This document shows, in pieces, positions 47,266 through 57,481 of a stretch of DNA of 64,000 nt; the first letter of the stretch is position 1; each line of letters begins with the position of its first letter. Made by a program: the position numbers and the translations under genes. The notes beneath the pieces were generated by a model. That model did no database searches. It was not told the DNA's origin and worked only from the letters and a program-made list of their open reading frames with translations. This DNA comes from Rhynchonema sp. JSB1_4 (lineage: Eukaryota; Nematoda; Chromadorea; Monhysterida; Xyalidae), in assembly GCA_030248065.1 (NCBI GenBank), contig JASAMV010003795.1, forward strand, positions 62,001-126,000, in the 5' to 3' direction.

Positions 47266-48229
47266 GATGCCGAATTGAATAAATAAAATTATATTGTCAA
47301 CTTTCTTCTTTTTTCTTTTTGTGTTATTTTACTGTAAAAATTGAACAAATTAACGAATCATTGGCGCCTTTTTATTGGTCTTCACCTGGTTACCGTAGCA
47401 CTGTGATGACATGACTTTCTCCTCCTGGAATTCTTTCGATGCGGCAATTTGCTGACGTGGTCCTATTTGATTGACTAATACTGTGCTATATATACGTACC
47501 GTGTGTCAATGGCCCAAACTCTCGAAAGCGCCACCGGGGATTGTTGGGAAAAGCTACGCCAGTTGCCTTGAGAGAGAGAAAACGCAAATTATCGATTTTG
47601 CGATTGAGTGCACGGATTGGGTCAGGCTTTGGCCTGAGCCTGAGGGTAAGCCTAATAGTAAGGCTAAGCCTAAGCAGAAGCCCAAGCCTAGGCCTGAGAA
47701 AAGGGGACATCAATTTTGAAACTGGACTAGCTTTTCCCAAAGTGCGCCACCGGGGTGGTTGTGTGGCCGCCCTCGGTGGCGCTTTCGAAAATTTGCGGTA
47801 ATTTGGGCTAAAAATTTTTGCACTAAGCACCAATATATTGGTGCTTAATGCATTCCATGCTTCATCTTATCACATTCTGTGAAAAGAAATCTCTGTTGAC
47901 AAATCAAGTGTCTAGTTTTATTCAATCAGTGATCATCGCTTAATCTGTTCAAACACTGCCTCCGCGTTCAAGTATATGCAAATCGGAAAAACGACCTCCC
48001 GTGCGTAAAACAGCTCTTAGTTTCCATTGTCTTAGGATATTAAAATTACATACAGCCATTTCATTTTTTGCCGTTTTGCTGACTGGTCCAGGTTGTGTAA
48101 GCCCCAAAATGTTTTGCCCCTAATATTCAGATAAAATACAATTCAGTAAAATACCGACAAAACAGAGCAAATGATGTCGAGAAAATAGTGTAGTAAATGG
48201 TCTTTTTCGCATCTTCATCGGGTTCAAAT
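47266..48229. other. Spacer between TFL14 and TFL15
   Basis: About 960 bp. It holds one inverted-repeat element (47511-47807, listed separately). No exon is supported elsewhere in it. Confidence 0.55.
47511..47807. mobile_element. Inverted-repeat element with telomere-like core
   Basis: The left end GCCCAAACTCTCGAAAGCGC and the right end, whose complement reads TTTTCGAAAGCGCCACCG before GGGC-type flank, form terminal inverted repeats. A second inverted pair is TTGGGAAAAGCTACGCCAGT against CTGGACTAGCTTTTCCCAA. The core (47626-47700) is a degenerate TAAGCC/GGCCTGA hexamer run. No transposase. Confidence 0.65.
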
Positions 48230-50764
48230 TCACTGATCATATGTCTGAAAAGTACACGAAACGTGTTCGATCAAAATAAAGCTCAACGCAACGAAACTAA
48301 ATCTCCGTCCACCAACCCCGAAATCATCACTGGCTCCCTGTCCTTTTCCGCCCATCGATCCTCCTCGTCCCGGCCATTGGATACCCCGTCCACCCCCTGG
48401 TCCGGCGCCACCCGGCAGTTGGCCACCTGGACCGCCCGTGTCTGAAGAAAAAATGGTTTGCGCTTGTCTACCGTTTAGGTGCTGCTGTGTCGCTGCTCAG
48501 CACGCAACATCGAGTAAGTTGTTATGCGCTTCATCCGACAATTCATACTTCAAGCAGTGTTTGCTGGTCACGACCAACCACCCCGACCTTGAGCACCGAG
48601 TCCGGCCATTTGCGGCGATGAGCCTTGTCCGCCCATCGGCATGGGCCCGCTTTCGCCGCTTGGCAACTGGTGACCCGGTGTCGGTCCGCCGGGATCTAAA
48701 AACAAAAGACCCGTATCGAACTTGGTGGTCGGATCGGATACGGTCAAGGGACATCGAATCCAATCACCACATTTGACTGACACCGCTCACTTTCTGGCCT
48801 ATGTATACTCTGGCAATTCTTTTGGGAGAAACTTTTCAACCGCGTTGCCTGATCCGTAAAGCGCATTATGCGTGCACTGGCTACGGAAGTCACGTGACCG
48901 CCATAGCCAGTGCACGCATCATGCGCTTTACGGATCAGGCAACGCGTTTGAAAAGTTTCTCCCAAAAGAATTGTCAGAGTATATCTGTGTACACGTAGGA
49001 GCATTCATCGATGAAACCTGGAGCCTCGATGGCCAAATGCACCAAACTTGGAATCCCTGACCTTGTCCGCTCGGTCCGCCGTCGGCCTCGGATGCCGCCA
49101 ATGGTGCGCCCATCTCATACTCATCCAGATATCGGTCTTCGATGTAGGGTTCGGCAATCGGGTCCCACTCAGGCATTTCAACCTTGCGCTGAAACAGCAT
49201 TGCGTTGCGGATGTGATCGTCGGTTAATATGTCATCAATAGGCAAGTGTCAACAATGGCATCATTACTAGTGTCAACAATGGGCATGATAACACGAGTGA
49301 TCATCTGGCAAAAAATTGAGGAGAAAACTGATTAGCGTCAAAAATGTATTATTATAATATAAGATGTTAGCCCGACCTTGAACAGCGTGCAGTACCAAAC
49401 GCAGAGGTAGAGCAACGAAGCGAGCAGCACAGTGCCCACACCACCGGGCACAACTGGCAGCCACCAGCTGATGCACGCTCCATGGTAGTGCACATAGGCG
49501 GTCGTAAAGGGCTGTAATTCGACGCAGCACCATTGCAACTTAATTAATGTCGGTGAGCCAGTCGCGTTGATCGACTGACACTTCATAGCGATGATCTCAA
49601 CCAGCCAATCAGCCCTGGAGCTCCTATGATAAGTGTTGTATGATGACCTACCAACAGTTCGGCCAGCTACGTTTCATCAATAAATCCTGAGCTTGTTTAA
49701 CCAACTGATGTTTCACAGCGTATCTCACCAACCGGCCTGTTCTTGTTGCATTCGTGTCCAGTGCAGCAACAGAAGGACACGTTGATCGGGCTCATCGCAG
49801 TGCCGATTCGCACCGACGTCGCCTCACATCGATAACCGTGATGCTGGGGTAAAGGGGGCAGCGCGCAGAAGGACGTCGAGAACTGGTTGTCGTCCAGACG
49901 CGATACGATGTCTTTCTGTGTGGATATGCCAGATCTGTGAAATGTTGCCTACTTTTCTGTTCTCACTCTCCTCCATACCATCATTGCGGCCGCATGTGGT
50001 ATTATGGTCCACAATTGGGGCTAAAAAGCAAAATAACGCAATAAGTACTCACACAAGCACCACCGAGCTTCAGATCATCCCCGTTGTTGTTCGTCAACAA
50101 TTCTTTCCATTTTATGTATTCAACCGCATCCTCAGCGGCAACACTACGCGCAGCTAGACTGGGACTTGCGTGTGTTTTTTAGGTTTTACGTACATATAAG
50201 CCTTTATGTTTTTTTTTACCTCGAAGCAAAAAAATGCGAAAACTCTCTTTTCAAAGACATAGACCTATTTCAGTTACAGTACAACACGCATGACAGTACA
50301 GGACGACCCAAATGATACCTCATGCCATAAAACGGCGTGACGCATCTTTTGGATGACCTGTAGTGTCTCAGTCGAATGCGCGTGTTAATGACGGTGCATA
50401 GTAGCTGGTGGATTTCTCGATGTATTGATTGAATATTTGTGCATTTTCGTCGCGGAGCTGACGCACGCTCGTGTTGAAGTTGAGCGCGAAACAACACCCG
50501 TCTGGGTCGACTGTTTGCAGCGCTTTGTCTCTGGAAGATTATTGGCCGATGTTTCACCATATGAAACTATCTCATTTTTAACTAACATTTCGTTTTTTAA
50601 AGTACGAAACAGAAAAGCACCAACTCGACAAAGTCTGGTTCATGTGCCGAATCATACGCCATCGGCAAACTCCATTGCCAACATTTGCCATCGAAGGAGG
50701 CCACAAACCCACTCACCAACAGCAGGGTGCAAACCGAGAGTAGCAATTTCATAGGCACCAGCAT
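48230..50764 (-). CDS. TFL15: type A three-finger-like membrane protein with Gly/Pro-rich tail
   Basis: This is the first gene of the array in transcription order. Exons: 50764-50625, 50530-50393, 50158-50053, 49915-49733, 49511-49377, 49188-49062, 48695-48588 and 48441-48230. The signal region MLVPMKLLLSVCTLLLVSG is followed by CWQWSLPMAY, GCCFALNFN, YIKWKELLTNNNGDD, LGGAC, CALPPLPQHHGYRC and CCCTGHECNKNRP. The membrane exon has CISWWLPVVPGGVGTVLLAS and YLCVWYCTLFK. The long tail starts with an acidic segment (RKVEMPEWDPIAEPYIEDRY) and continues in two homologous low-complexity exons (GGPTPGHQLPSGESGP and GGPGGQLPGGAGPGGG). The exon 2 donor (GTCATT) and the exact C-terminus after 48300 are the least certain parts. 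Confidence 0.82.
48800..48998. mobile_element. About 200-bp near-perfect palindromic MITE in a TFL15 intron
   Basis: ACTCTGGCAATTCTTTTGGG near 48808 reads outward again as the complement near 48975-48985, and the arms meet at the centre near 48895 (CACTGGCTACGG against CCATAGCCAGTG). About 90-bp arms show only a handful of mismatches. It lies between tail exons 6 and 7 of TFL15. Possible TA duplication; the exact edges are uncertain. Confidence 0.82.
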
Positions 50765-51062
50765 GATGTAACTGGGACGGTCCTTTATAGCTGACAATAT
50801 CTGTAGTTTGTTGCAAATATTCAGAAATGAAATTATTGAAAAAATGGTGACGTTTCCTGCTGAAGTGCAACGTAGCACCACGTCGCGCAAGTAGACGTTT
50901 CATAAAATTTTTCTCAAAAGACACGCAAAATAAAGAAAGTTTTATTTTATGAAGCGCATAATCACAATGAATGAATGACATGACAGAGAATACAGCATCA
51001 AAGGTGCACACAATCAGAATAGAAATGTGTTCGGAACAAATAAGAGTTTCACAAAGGGTGAT

Positions 51063-51274
51063 ATTTTCGAAACGGTGTAAAGGTCAGTTGGGTGTAAAGG
51101 TCGGTGGAAAGCTCGGTCGACAGCACAGTGTGATAGACCTCGGTGCAAACTTGAAACATTCCACGTTAATAACAGGCAATGTTTCACGTTTACACCGAGC
51201 TTCGCCGACCGAGCTTTCGACCGAACTTTACACCGCCCTTTACGCCCAACTGACCTTTACACCGTTTCGAAAAT
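51063..51274. mobile_element. About 210-bp inverted-repeat element
   Basis: ATTTTCGAAACGGTGTAAAG at the left is matched by the reverse complement CTTTACACCGTTTCGAAAAT at the right. Inside, GTGTAAAGGTCGGT-like words repeat in each arm and AAAGCTCGGTCG pairs with CGACCGAGCTTT. It lies between TFL15 and the next gene. No coding capacity. Confidence 0.82.
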
Positions 51275-51445
51275 TCCACCCAAAGACTGTACAAATTTAC
51301 AAGAGGTTGGATAAATGCCACACAACCGAGGTTTGCAAAGAGGATGAAATAAAAGACGTTTTATTTTTATGTTGCATTCACACAATGATGTCCATGCATG
51401 ACTTGAGTTGGCTTCCGAAATGAATTTGTCCACAAAACCCAATTC

Positions 51446-54400
51446 TTATCGCTTGGCGGCAGTCCCATTATTATCACAGTTCACTTTTCCATCTTTGTTA
51501 CGGTATCGATCCGATGGTGGATTCTCGGAGTGGGATCGGACACGCACTTTGATCTGAAACATCACATACCGGAGGTTTCCACATACAGCTCCTCCGAACG
51601 TTTCCAAATAAAGCCCCGGGGGCTCAAATTGGGTTGAAAAGTTTTCGAAAACTCGACTAAAAAAGAGTAGGTTTCCTGCACAAAAGCGGCACAAACGGGT
51701 CATTTTGACACATTCTTTCAGCAAAAACTGCTCTAATTTCGAGTTCCGCGTGCTGTGATTGTGAAAGCATTCAATAACGTTAGTGATGACTTCCAGTCCA
51801 AAACCTACCCACAAACCCCGAGGGCTTTATACGGAAACGTTTCCGATTAGTGCCCGGGGGCTCCATTTGGGTAAAATGTTTGAAAACCAAAAAAACAAAA
51901 CGAAAAAACACCTTGATCCGAATAGAGCCTTGGGGGCTTTATATATGAAAAACTCCGGTAACAAGCATGGGTGTGTTTCACACAAGAAGCTGCACAGTGC
52001 ACTCACACACGGTGTGTGAGTGCATTGTGCAGCTTCTTGTGTGAATAGAATATACAGTACTTGATAAAAGTGTGACCATTCGGGTACAAAATCAGTATAG
52101 TTTTCAAAGACATGAAACATCAGCGAGCTGGACTGACACTGCGGCGCTCCTTCAAAGGGCTGTATCCTTGCTACATATGTACGAAATCAAGCTTCTCAAC
52201 GTTCCACCCACCAACCTGCGACGGTTCGAGCACAGAAATTGGCCTCATTTGTGTCTTCAGTGCGATCTGTGGCATCTCACGAATCTCAACGCTGGCCGGC
52301 AGTGCTTTCGCCTGAAATGTAAAAAAATCTGTTTCATTCAGGGCTGAAACATCAGATAAATGAGCTAAAAATAGCAAAAAATATTGTCCGCCAGTCAAAA
52401 ATACACGAACTTTCCAAGAGGCGCTAGGCAGGACGAGATCCAGAGCTTCCCACGAATCCAAAATCGTCGTCTCAGATCGGGCTCGGTGTTCTCGCTGACT
52501 GGGATAGGGCTGGGTGGATACCATGATCATGGAATGCAAGCGGTCTGGAAAGTTGATGTTTCAAAGTGCTGATAGGGCAGAAGGAATTCAATGACCAAGA
52601 AAGTAGTTGGAGTCATCTTGTATGACTGTCAATATGAGACCCCATGACTCAAACTAAGAGACACTGAAAGTTTATCATCTGCATTGCATGGGGCTGCCAC
52701 TCTTGGACGCTACAGGCAGAACCGTCATAAAAGGAAGTAGTGGCATCGGTTTGAAAAAACACCAGGACCAAAATGCAACTTTCCGATAAAAGGATCTAAA
52801 AATAGACGCCGGTATGCTAGAAAAACGTACTACATATACCTACTGGGTAGGACCACCACAAATGAAGGCTCATAACTTGTGGAGTTTCAGAGGCGTAACA
52901 ACTTGATCAAGCATACCCACGTTTCGTTTTTCCACCTCTAGAGCGTACACCGGCACGCGGGGCTTCAGTGTGGCCGACAATTAGAATCTAGCGAGGCAAG
53001 AAGAATGGTTGGCAGCAGCAGCAGAAGCCTTGTCCACAAAGTAAAGTATATTTGGAACGGTTTTCAGAGGCTTTAGGCTAAAGGTTTTAAGCGTGCTCCT
53101 CGCCTGTGGCTTTGAGCTTTTTTCTATCCAACGCGCAGGCACATGTCGGTGCAGGGCCAAAACAGAATACACACAATAAATTGCGATTTTTTGGTTGGTG
53201 CGAAGCAACAAAGAAACAGACAAATCTGGCCAGTGTCAGCACACACTTCTTTAGAGTCCAAGACTGATTTTCTTTTGTTTGTTTTTATATAAAAGACACA
53301 TTCGTGCAACATCAGCCAGCTGGCCGTGTGTGTCTATGGATGCATAAATCCAAATCTATGCTAAGTCGTTGCCAACGGGGCTTGCCAGCAAAGTTGATAC
53401 CGCAAAAAGTTGATACCGCCCAAAGTGATTGTCTTCTTGAATCACACCAATACAAGAATGAGCCTGGGTGTCACATGACTGGACGCACCAGTAAAACGGT
53501 CAATATCAGCTGCAAATCCCAAACATGTCCCGAGCATACATATGTCGTGCGGTTCTGTTTTTTATTCGATTAAATGATGCGTAAACATGGTCCGGCTGCG
53601 CGCTGCAAACTGCCCTCTGGTTACTTCCACCAGCCTGAAGGGGAGGGAAGCTTACACACCAACAAACGGTACCCTACATAAACTGCATTATCACGCAACG
53701 GGGATTTGAGCACAAGAACTGCCGATCAGCTGTCTCCGCTTCTGGACCAAGACGAAAATTCGATTTCGTGTGAAGTTCTGGTTTCAGTTCGGCGCCACAC
53801 ACATCCGTTATGGGACCGAGACCAGGACTTAGTGGATGCATAAGAGAAAAGCGCTAAAGACCGCGGGCGGCGAGCAGTGATATGGAGTGACAACGGCAGT
53901 AAAAGGCGCTAAATACAGCCATTTGGGAGGGGGGTTGGGGAATTAGGAGAGAATCGGGTCAGTCCGTGTCATATCATGTTCCACTGCTGTTTATGGACAC
54001 CGCTCTGAGGTCGGCAGAAAAACCGCCAATCTGAAACACAAAATTAGTTATTTCCGGTTCAATGGGTTTGAGTCGAAACGAACGCTGGTGATTAGAGAAC
54101 AAAAAACTTTTAAATGGAAACCATCAAGGTTTGTACAAAAATAGTTTTGCCGTGGACCACTGCGCGACCAAAACTGGGCTATGGGGCGGGGTCAAGGTTC
54201 AGTTCAACTAAAGATGTAGAATATCAAAGAATGTTACGAAATCCTTCTCTGTTGCGAACAGGGCCGGTCCACGAAGGCCGAATTACCTTGACAGTAAACC
54301 TTAACGTTAACCTGAACCTAAACGTTAACCATAACCTTAACACTAACGTTAATCTTAACCTCAACACTAACACTAACGTTAACATAAAAATAAACGTGAA

Positions 54401-54606
54401 AAGAGGACATAGATACTTTGCGTTTTTGGTCGTCATTTTCTTTTTTGTGTGTTTGCGTTTAAGATTAGGTTAGTTTCAGGTAATTCGGCTTCTGTGGACC
54501 GGACCCAGGTCTGTATTTTGAGGCATGCCGCACGCACATACCTAGGCTTTGGTTTGCCATCCATGTTTTGCTGCGAAATCCTGCCCAGCGTGCATTCCGG
54601 ACCTGC
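51446..54606 (-). CDS. Unrecognised multi-exon gene (partial model)
   Basis: I do not recognise this protein. The best supported exons are the last three: 52544-52411, 52311-52216 and 51553-51446, all joined in phase 0 with stop TAA. They contain ARSETTILDSWEALDLVLP, LPASVEIREMPQIALKTQMR and VRSHSENPPSDRYRNKDGK. Upstream, probable exons at about 52972-52928 (VPVYALEVEKRNV), 53827-53695 (DVCGAELKPELHTKSNF and FLCSNPRC) and 54606-54542 (PECTLGRISQQNMDGKPKP) also join in matching phases. More 5' exons probably exist beyond 54606. Composition is soluble-protein-like with no transmembrane segment seen. Two pairs of cysteines might bind metal, but this is a guess. Confidence 0.55.
51590..51960. repeat. 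Dispersed GCCC(C/G)GGGGGCT repeats
   Basis: AAATAAAGCCCCGGGGGCTC (about 51607), AGTGCCCGGGGGCTCCATTT (about 51850) and AGAGCCTTGGGGGCTTTATA (about 51924) are variants of one motif in both orientations, followed by TTGGGT..AAA..TTTTCGAAAA-like words. Similar GGGGCTCTATTCGGAA words lie at about 8115-8160. Probably the remains of small elements inside the last intron of the unrecognised gene. Confidence 0.45.
51976..52046. repeat. Near-perfect 70-nt hairpin
   Basis: TTCACACAAGAAGCTGCACA followed by GTGCACTCACACAC is mirrored immediately by GTGTGTGAGTGCATTGTGCA followed by GCTTCTTGTGTGAAT, with one mismatch and almost no loop. It is intronic. It may be a minimal palindromic element. Confidence 0.85.
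54288..54402 (+). repeat. Degenerate hexamer repeat (AACCTTAACGTTAACNNT type)
   Basis: A run of CTTAAC, GTTAAC, CTTAAC, ACTAAC words with a 6-bp period gives an artificial open frame of alternating Asn, Val, Leu and Thr. It is simple sequence and not a gene, and it differs from the TAAGCC-type runs at 45.8 and 47.6 kb. Confidence 0.8.
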
Positions 54607-56738
54607 CTACCACATTTCGGCGATAAACTTGCGCGAGACCATATTTCAATTTTAAAAATTGGACCCAGGTTCTATTGCGTCATCGATCATCAACAAAAAC
54701 AGCAAACTAATAAGCCAAGAACTCAGCCAGGGAGAAAATAAGCTGACCACAAAGGGTTTTCGGGCAAAAAGAGACCACGGTTGGAAAAAATTTTAAAACA
54801 CGTTGAGACTCTGTATGCCAATTTTTCAAGTGTTTATATTCACGCCGCTGGATGCACGAAAACAATTCGAGGAACGTCGGCTTGGCACTTCGAGATGAAA
54901 AGAAAGAAGGGCTTGAAGTCAAAGAGACCGGGCAGTGATACGGCTAGAAGTTGCGAAGGGGTGCTTTCGCGTGCTTGTCCAAAATTGTTCTTGGGTCACA
55001 AATACACGGATGGCACGGAGTGGGAGTAGTGGGTAATATCACCAGCTATACGCCCAACAAGTCACATAGACGTTTGGCCAAGATGGTATGACACCACGGG
55101 TCTATGTGGAATGTCTGTTTTTGTGCGTCAATCGGTCACATGGGGCCATTAAACCAACCAACCGATGCCAGAACCGGTTTCGGAGACCGGAAAACCGACG
55201 GCATAAAAACATGTGACGGACGAAACACCAATGCGAAAACAGGCAAAAAATCGCGCAGCCGATCACGTACTGACGGTTTGTGGGCTCAATGTGCAAGCAA
55301 GTGATGTTTCACTAATTGTACTCAAGATTGCCATTACCAAAGTGATAAAAATGTCATTTGATGTGTGCGTGTCAGTGGATGTGGGCCGCAGCCCTTATGT
55401 TGCGATTTGCCGCGACCATAAAAAATTGTTGGATACATTCAGAACATAAAGATCAGGGTGCAAGGCAGTATTCGTATCATACCCAACAAACACTGCATGC
55501 AAATCTCAACTTTATACCCGAAAGGATACATATCCCAAACCACAACATAAACTCATACAATATAAGATCTGAGCACATGCACAATTATCGGGGTTTATTA
55601 CTGTACCATAAAATTCTCGAACCCGAGTTCCCAATGATCGTGCACGGATATGCAACAAATCTGACAACAATCAAGCTTCACAATCAGGCACTCTCAAATT
55701 CATCTGGACTACAATGCGCAATGACTAAGTATGTTTGGACATTACCAGCTGAAAACAGGATACTTTTCGCGGTTATTGGTCAATGACAGTGCCAGTAAAT
55801 GTGTTTCGAAGCCCGGAAGGTCATACAGTAGGTGCGCTTCATTGTTCAGATTTCTTGCTATCCCAACTACGATACCTTTAAAATTCAGGGCTTCAAGAAG
55901 CATAACAGCTGGCAAGCACTCGATACAATGAACTTTTTGACGACATAAAATATGGATATGACATGACAATAAATTGTGGTGAATGTTATTTAGGCATAAA
56001 TTCTTGTGGCCGCATGGCAATAGAACAAAAACAAAATGGCGGAAATTACATGATATTATAAAAGATATGGTAGGGACGAAAAATACTTGTTTGGATTTAG
56101 AAAGACATGAGACAACAGATGCTTTTTGTGTGAAGTTTACGAAAAGCAAGTGGTTGCGATCCAATCGTGGGCAAGGTTTGACAAAACACACAGGCGTACA
56201 ATACACGACCAGAATCGCGTACAGCTTACAAAGCGTGATTCCAAAATAACTGCACACAAAGCGAAGAAAATGAAGTGAAATAAGCGCATAAAAAATACCG
56301 GAAAACTAAAATCCCCGAACAAAAATAACAAAAGAAGCAACCTTCATTCCCAATGACATCAGACAAAACATACAATTCAAGCATTCAATCAATTGATAAC
56401 CTAATACATAACCAGTCCAGAGACCAGCACGAGAGGATGAAATTAATTCTCATTTCATTACTAAAGAGCCTATTTTAGTTGATAATAGTGAGTGACAGTA
56501 TCTCACAACGATAACAGTCACAATGCAAGAAACGTTGGAACAAAAATTACAAGGTTGTGAGCAGATAAACGCCGCGCAAATGACAAAGTGAATAATAGAT
56601 GAAAATTGTATGAGTTGGTTTTCGTATGGTTTTCAATTCACAGTTCGCAGACAGAAAAAGAACGGGAAAGCACAAAATAATAGCTAAGAAGAAAACATTC
56701 AAGGAATATCGTTCAACGATATTGAATACATTCAGTCC
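54607..56738. other. Region between the unrecognised gene and CPEB, no supported gene
   Basis: Open frames of 142 codons (+ strand, 55358-55786) and 171 codons (- strand, 55742-56257) overlap each other and show no recognisable domain; at most one could be real and I support neither. A TGATGTTTCA motif lies at 55302-55311. Upstream exons of the gene at 51.4-54.6 kb may be hidden here. Confidence 0.45.
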
Positions 56739-57306
56739 TTAAAGCGGCCCCGCCGCTATTGTTTTTTTGGTTTTCGACCTCGGTTTTTTCACTTATATCG
56801 TTTGTTGGCATCGAGATCAAGAACATTAGTTTTGACGAACTTCACCAAAATGGCGATTACCCACCGAAATCGATCCGCCAAGATGGTCTATCGGGAACAA
56901 AACTGTCCGATATTGATGCACTTTTGCACATGATGATCAGGAATGACAAGAGAAATTCAAAATCACTGGGGCGTGATATAGGCGGCGGGTTACGGTAGCC
57001 CGATAAAACATTAGCTCTTTTGTAAATAACAAATGTTTTGTCAACCTACCGTAACGCGCCGCCTATACCACACCTCTGTGATTTGAATTTTGCTTTGGAA
57101 ATCCTGATTTCCATGCACACATAGTGCATCAATATTGGGATAATTTGTTCCCGTGCGGCCATGTTGGTGGATCGATTTCGGTGGGTAAACGTCAGTTTGG
57201 TGAAGTTCTTGAAGGTTAATTTTCTTCATCTCAGTGCCAACTAACGATTAATATAAAAAAACCGAGGTCCAAAACCCAAAAAACAATAGCGGCAGGCCCC
57301 CTTTAA
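56739..57306. mobile_element. 568-bp palindromic element with TTAA ends
   Basis: The left end TTAAAGCGGCCCCGCCGCTA is mirrored at the right by TAGCGGCAGGCCCCCTTTAA. The arms pair inward through CCGAGGT, AACTTCACCAAAATGG/TCAGTTTGGTGAAGTT and GCGGCGGGTTACGGTAGC against CTACCGTAACGCGCCGCC at the centre. Both edges are TTAA. Its outer sequence resembles that of the element at 40210-40842 (TTAAAGGGGGCCT). It lies just downstream of the CPEB stop codon. Confidence 0.87.
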
Positions 57307-57481
57307 TTTTCACAACACAACAGCAACAAGAGACGATTTGAATTGCCGCATTTTCATTCCCATGTGAAACGTCAGCCAAACAAACGTTTACTTCAGTCAT
57401 GACAAAAATCTGGCTTCTTTTGACCCTTCTTTCACATGAGACAAACCACTATGTTCAAATTGTATTTTCGCAAGACCGGGT

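Noticed and set aside
20708..50764. Secreted three-finger toxins
   Set aside because: Every copy has a transmembrane helix and a cytoplasmic tail, so the products are membrane proteins; the cysteine signature alone does not imply toxicity.
20708..50764. TGF-beta/activin receptor genes
   Set aside because: The CCC-x4-CN ending is similar, but there is no GS box and no kinase domain after any of the membrane helices.
53440..53525. Possible extra exon (DIDRFTGASSHVTPRLIL) of the unrecognised gene
   Set aside because: Its only good frame does not match the phase of the exon upstream, so it was left out of the model.
54114..54473. 119-codon frame with Asn/Val/Leu repeats
   Set aside because: It is the translation of a degenerate TTAAC-type hexamer repeat.
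55358..56257. Long open frames on both strands (142 and 171 codons)
   Set aside because: They overlap in opposite orientation, have no domain and show no supporting splice sites; at most one could be real and neither can be preferred.
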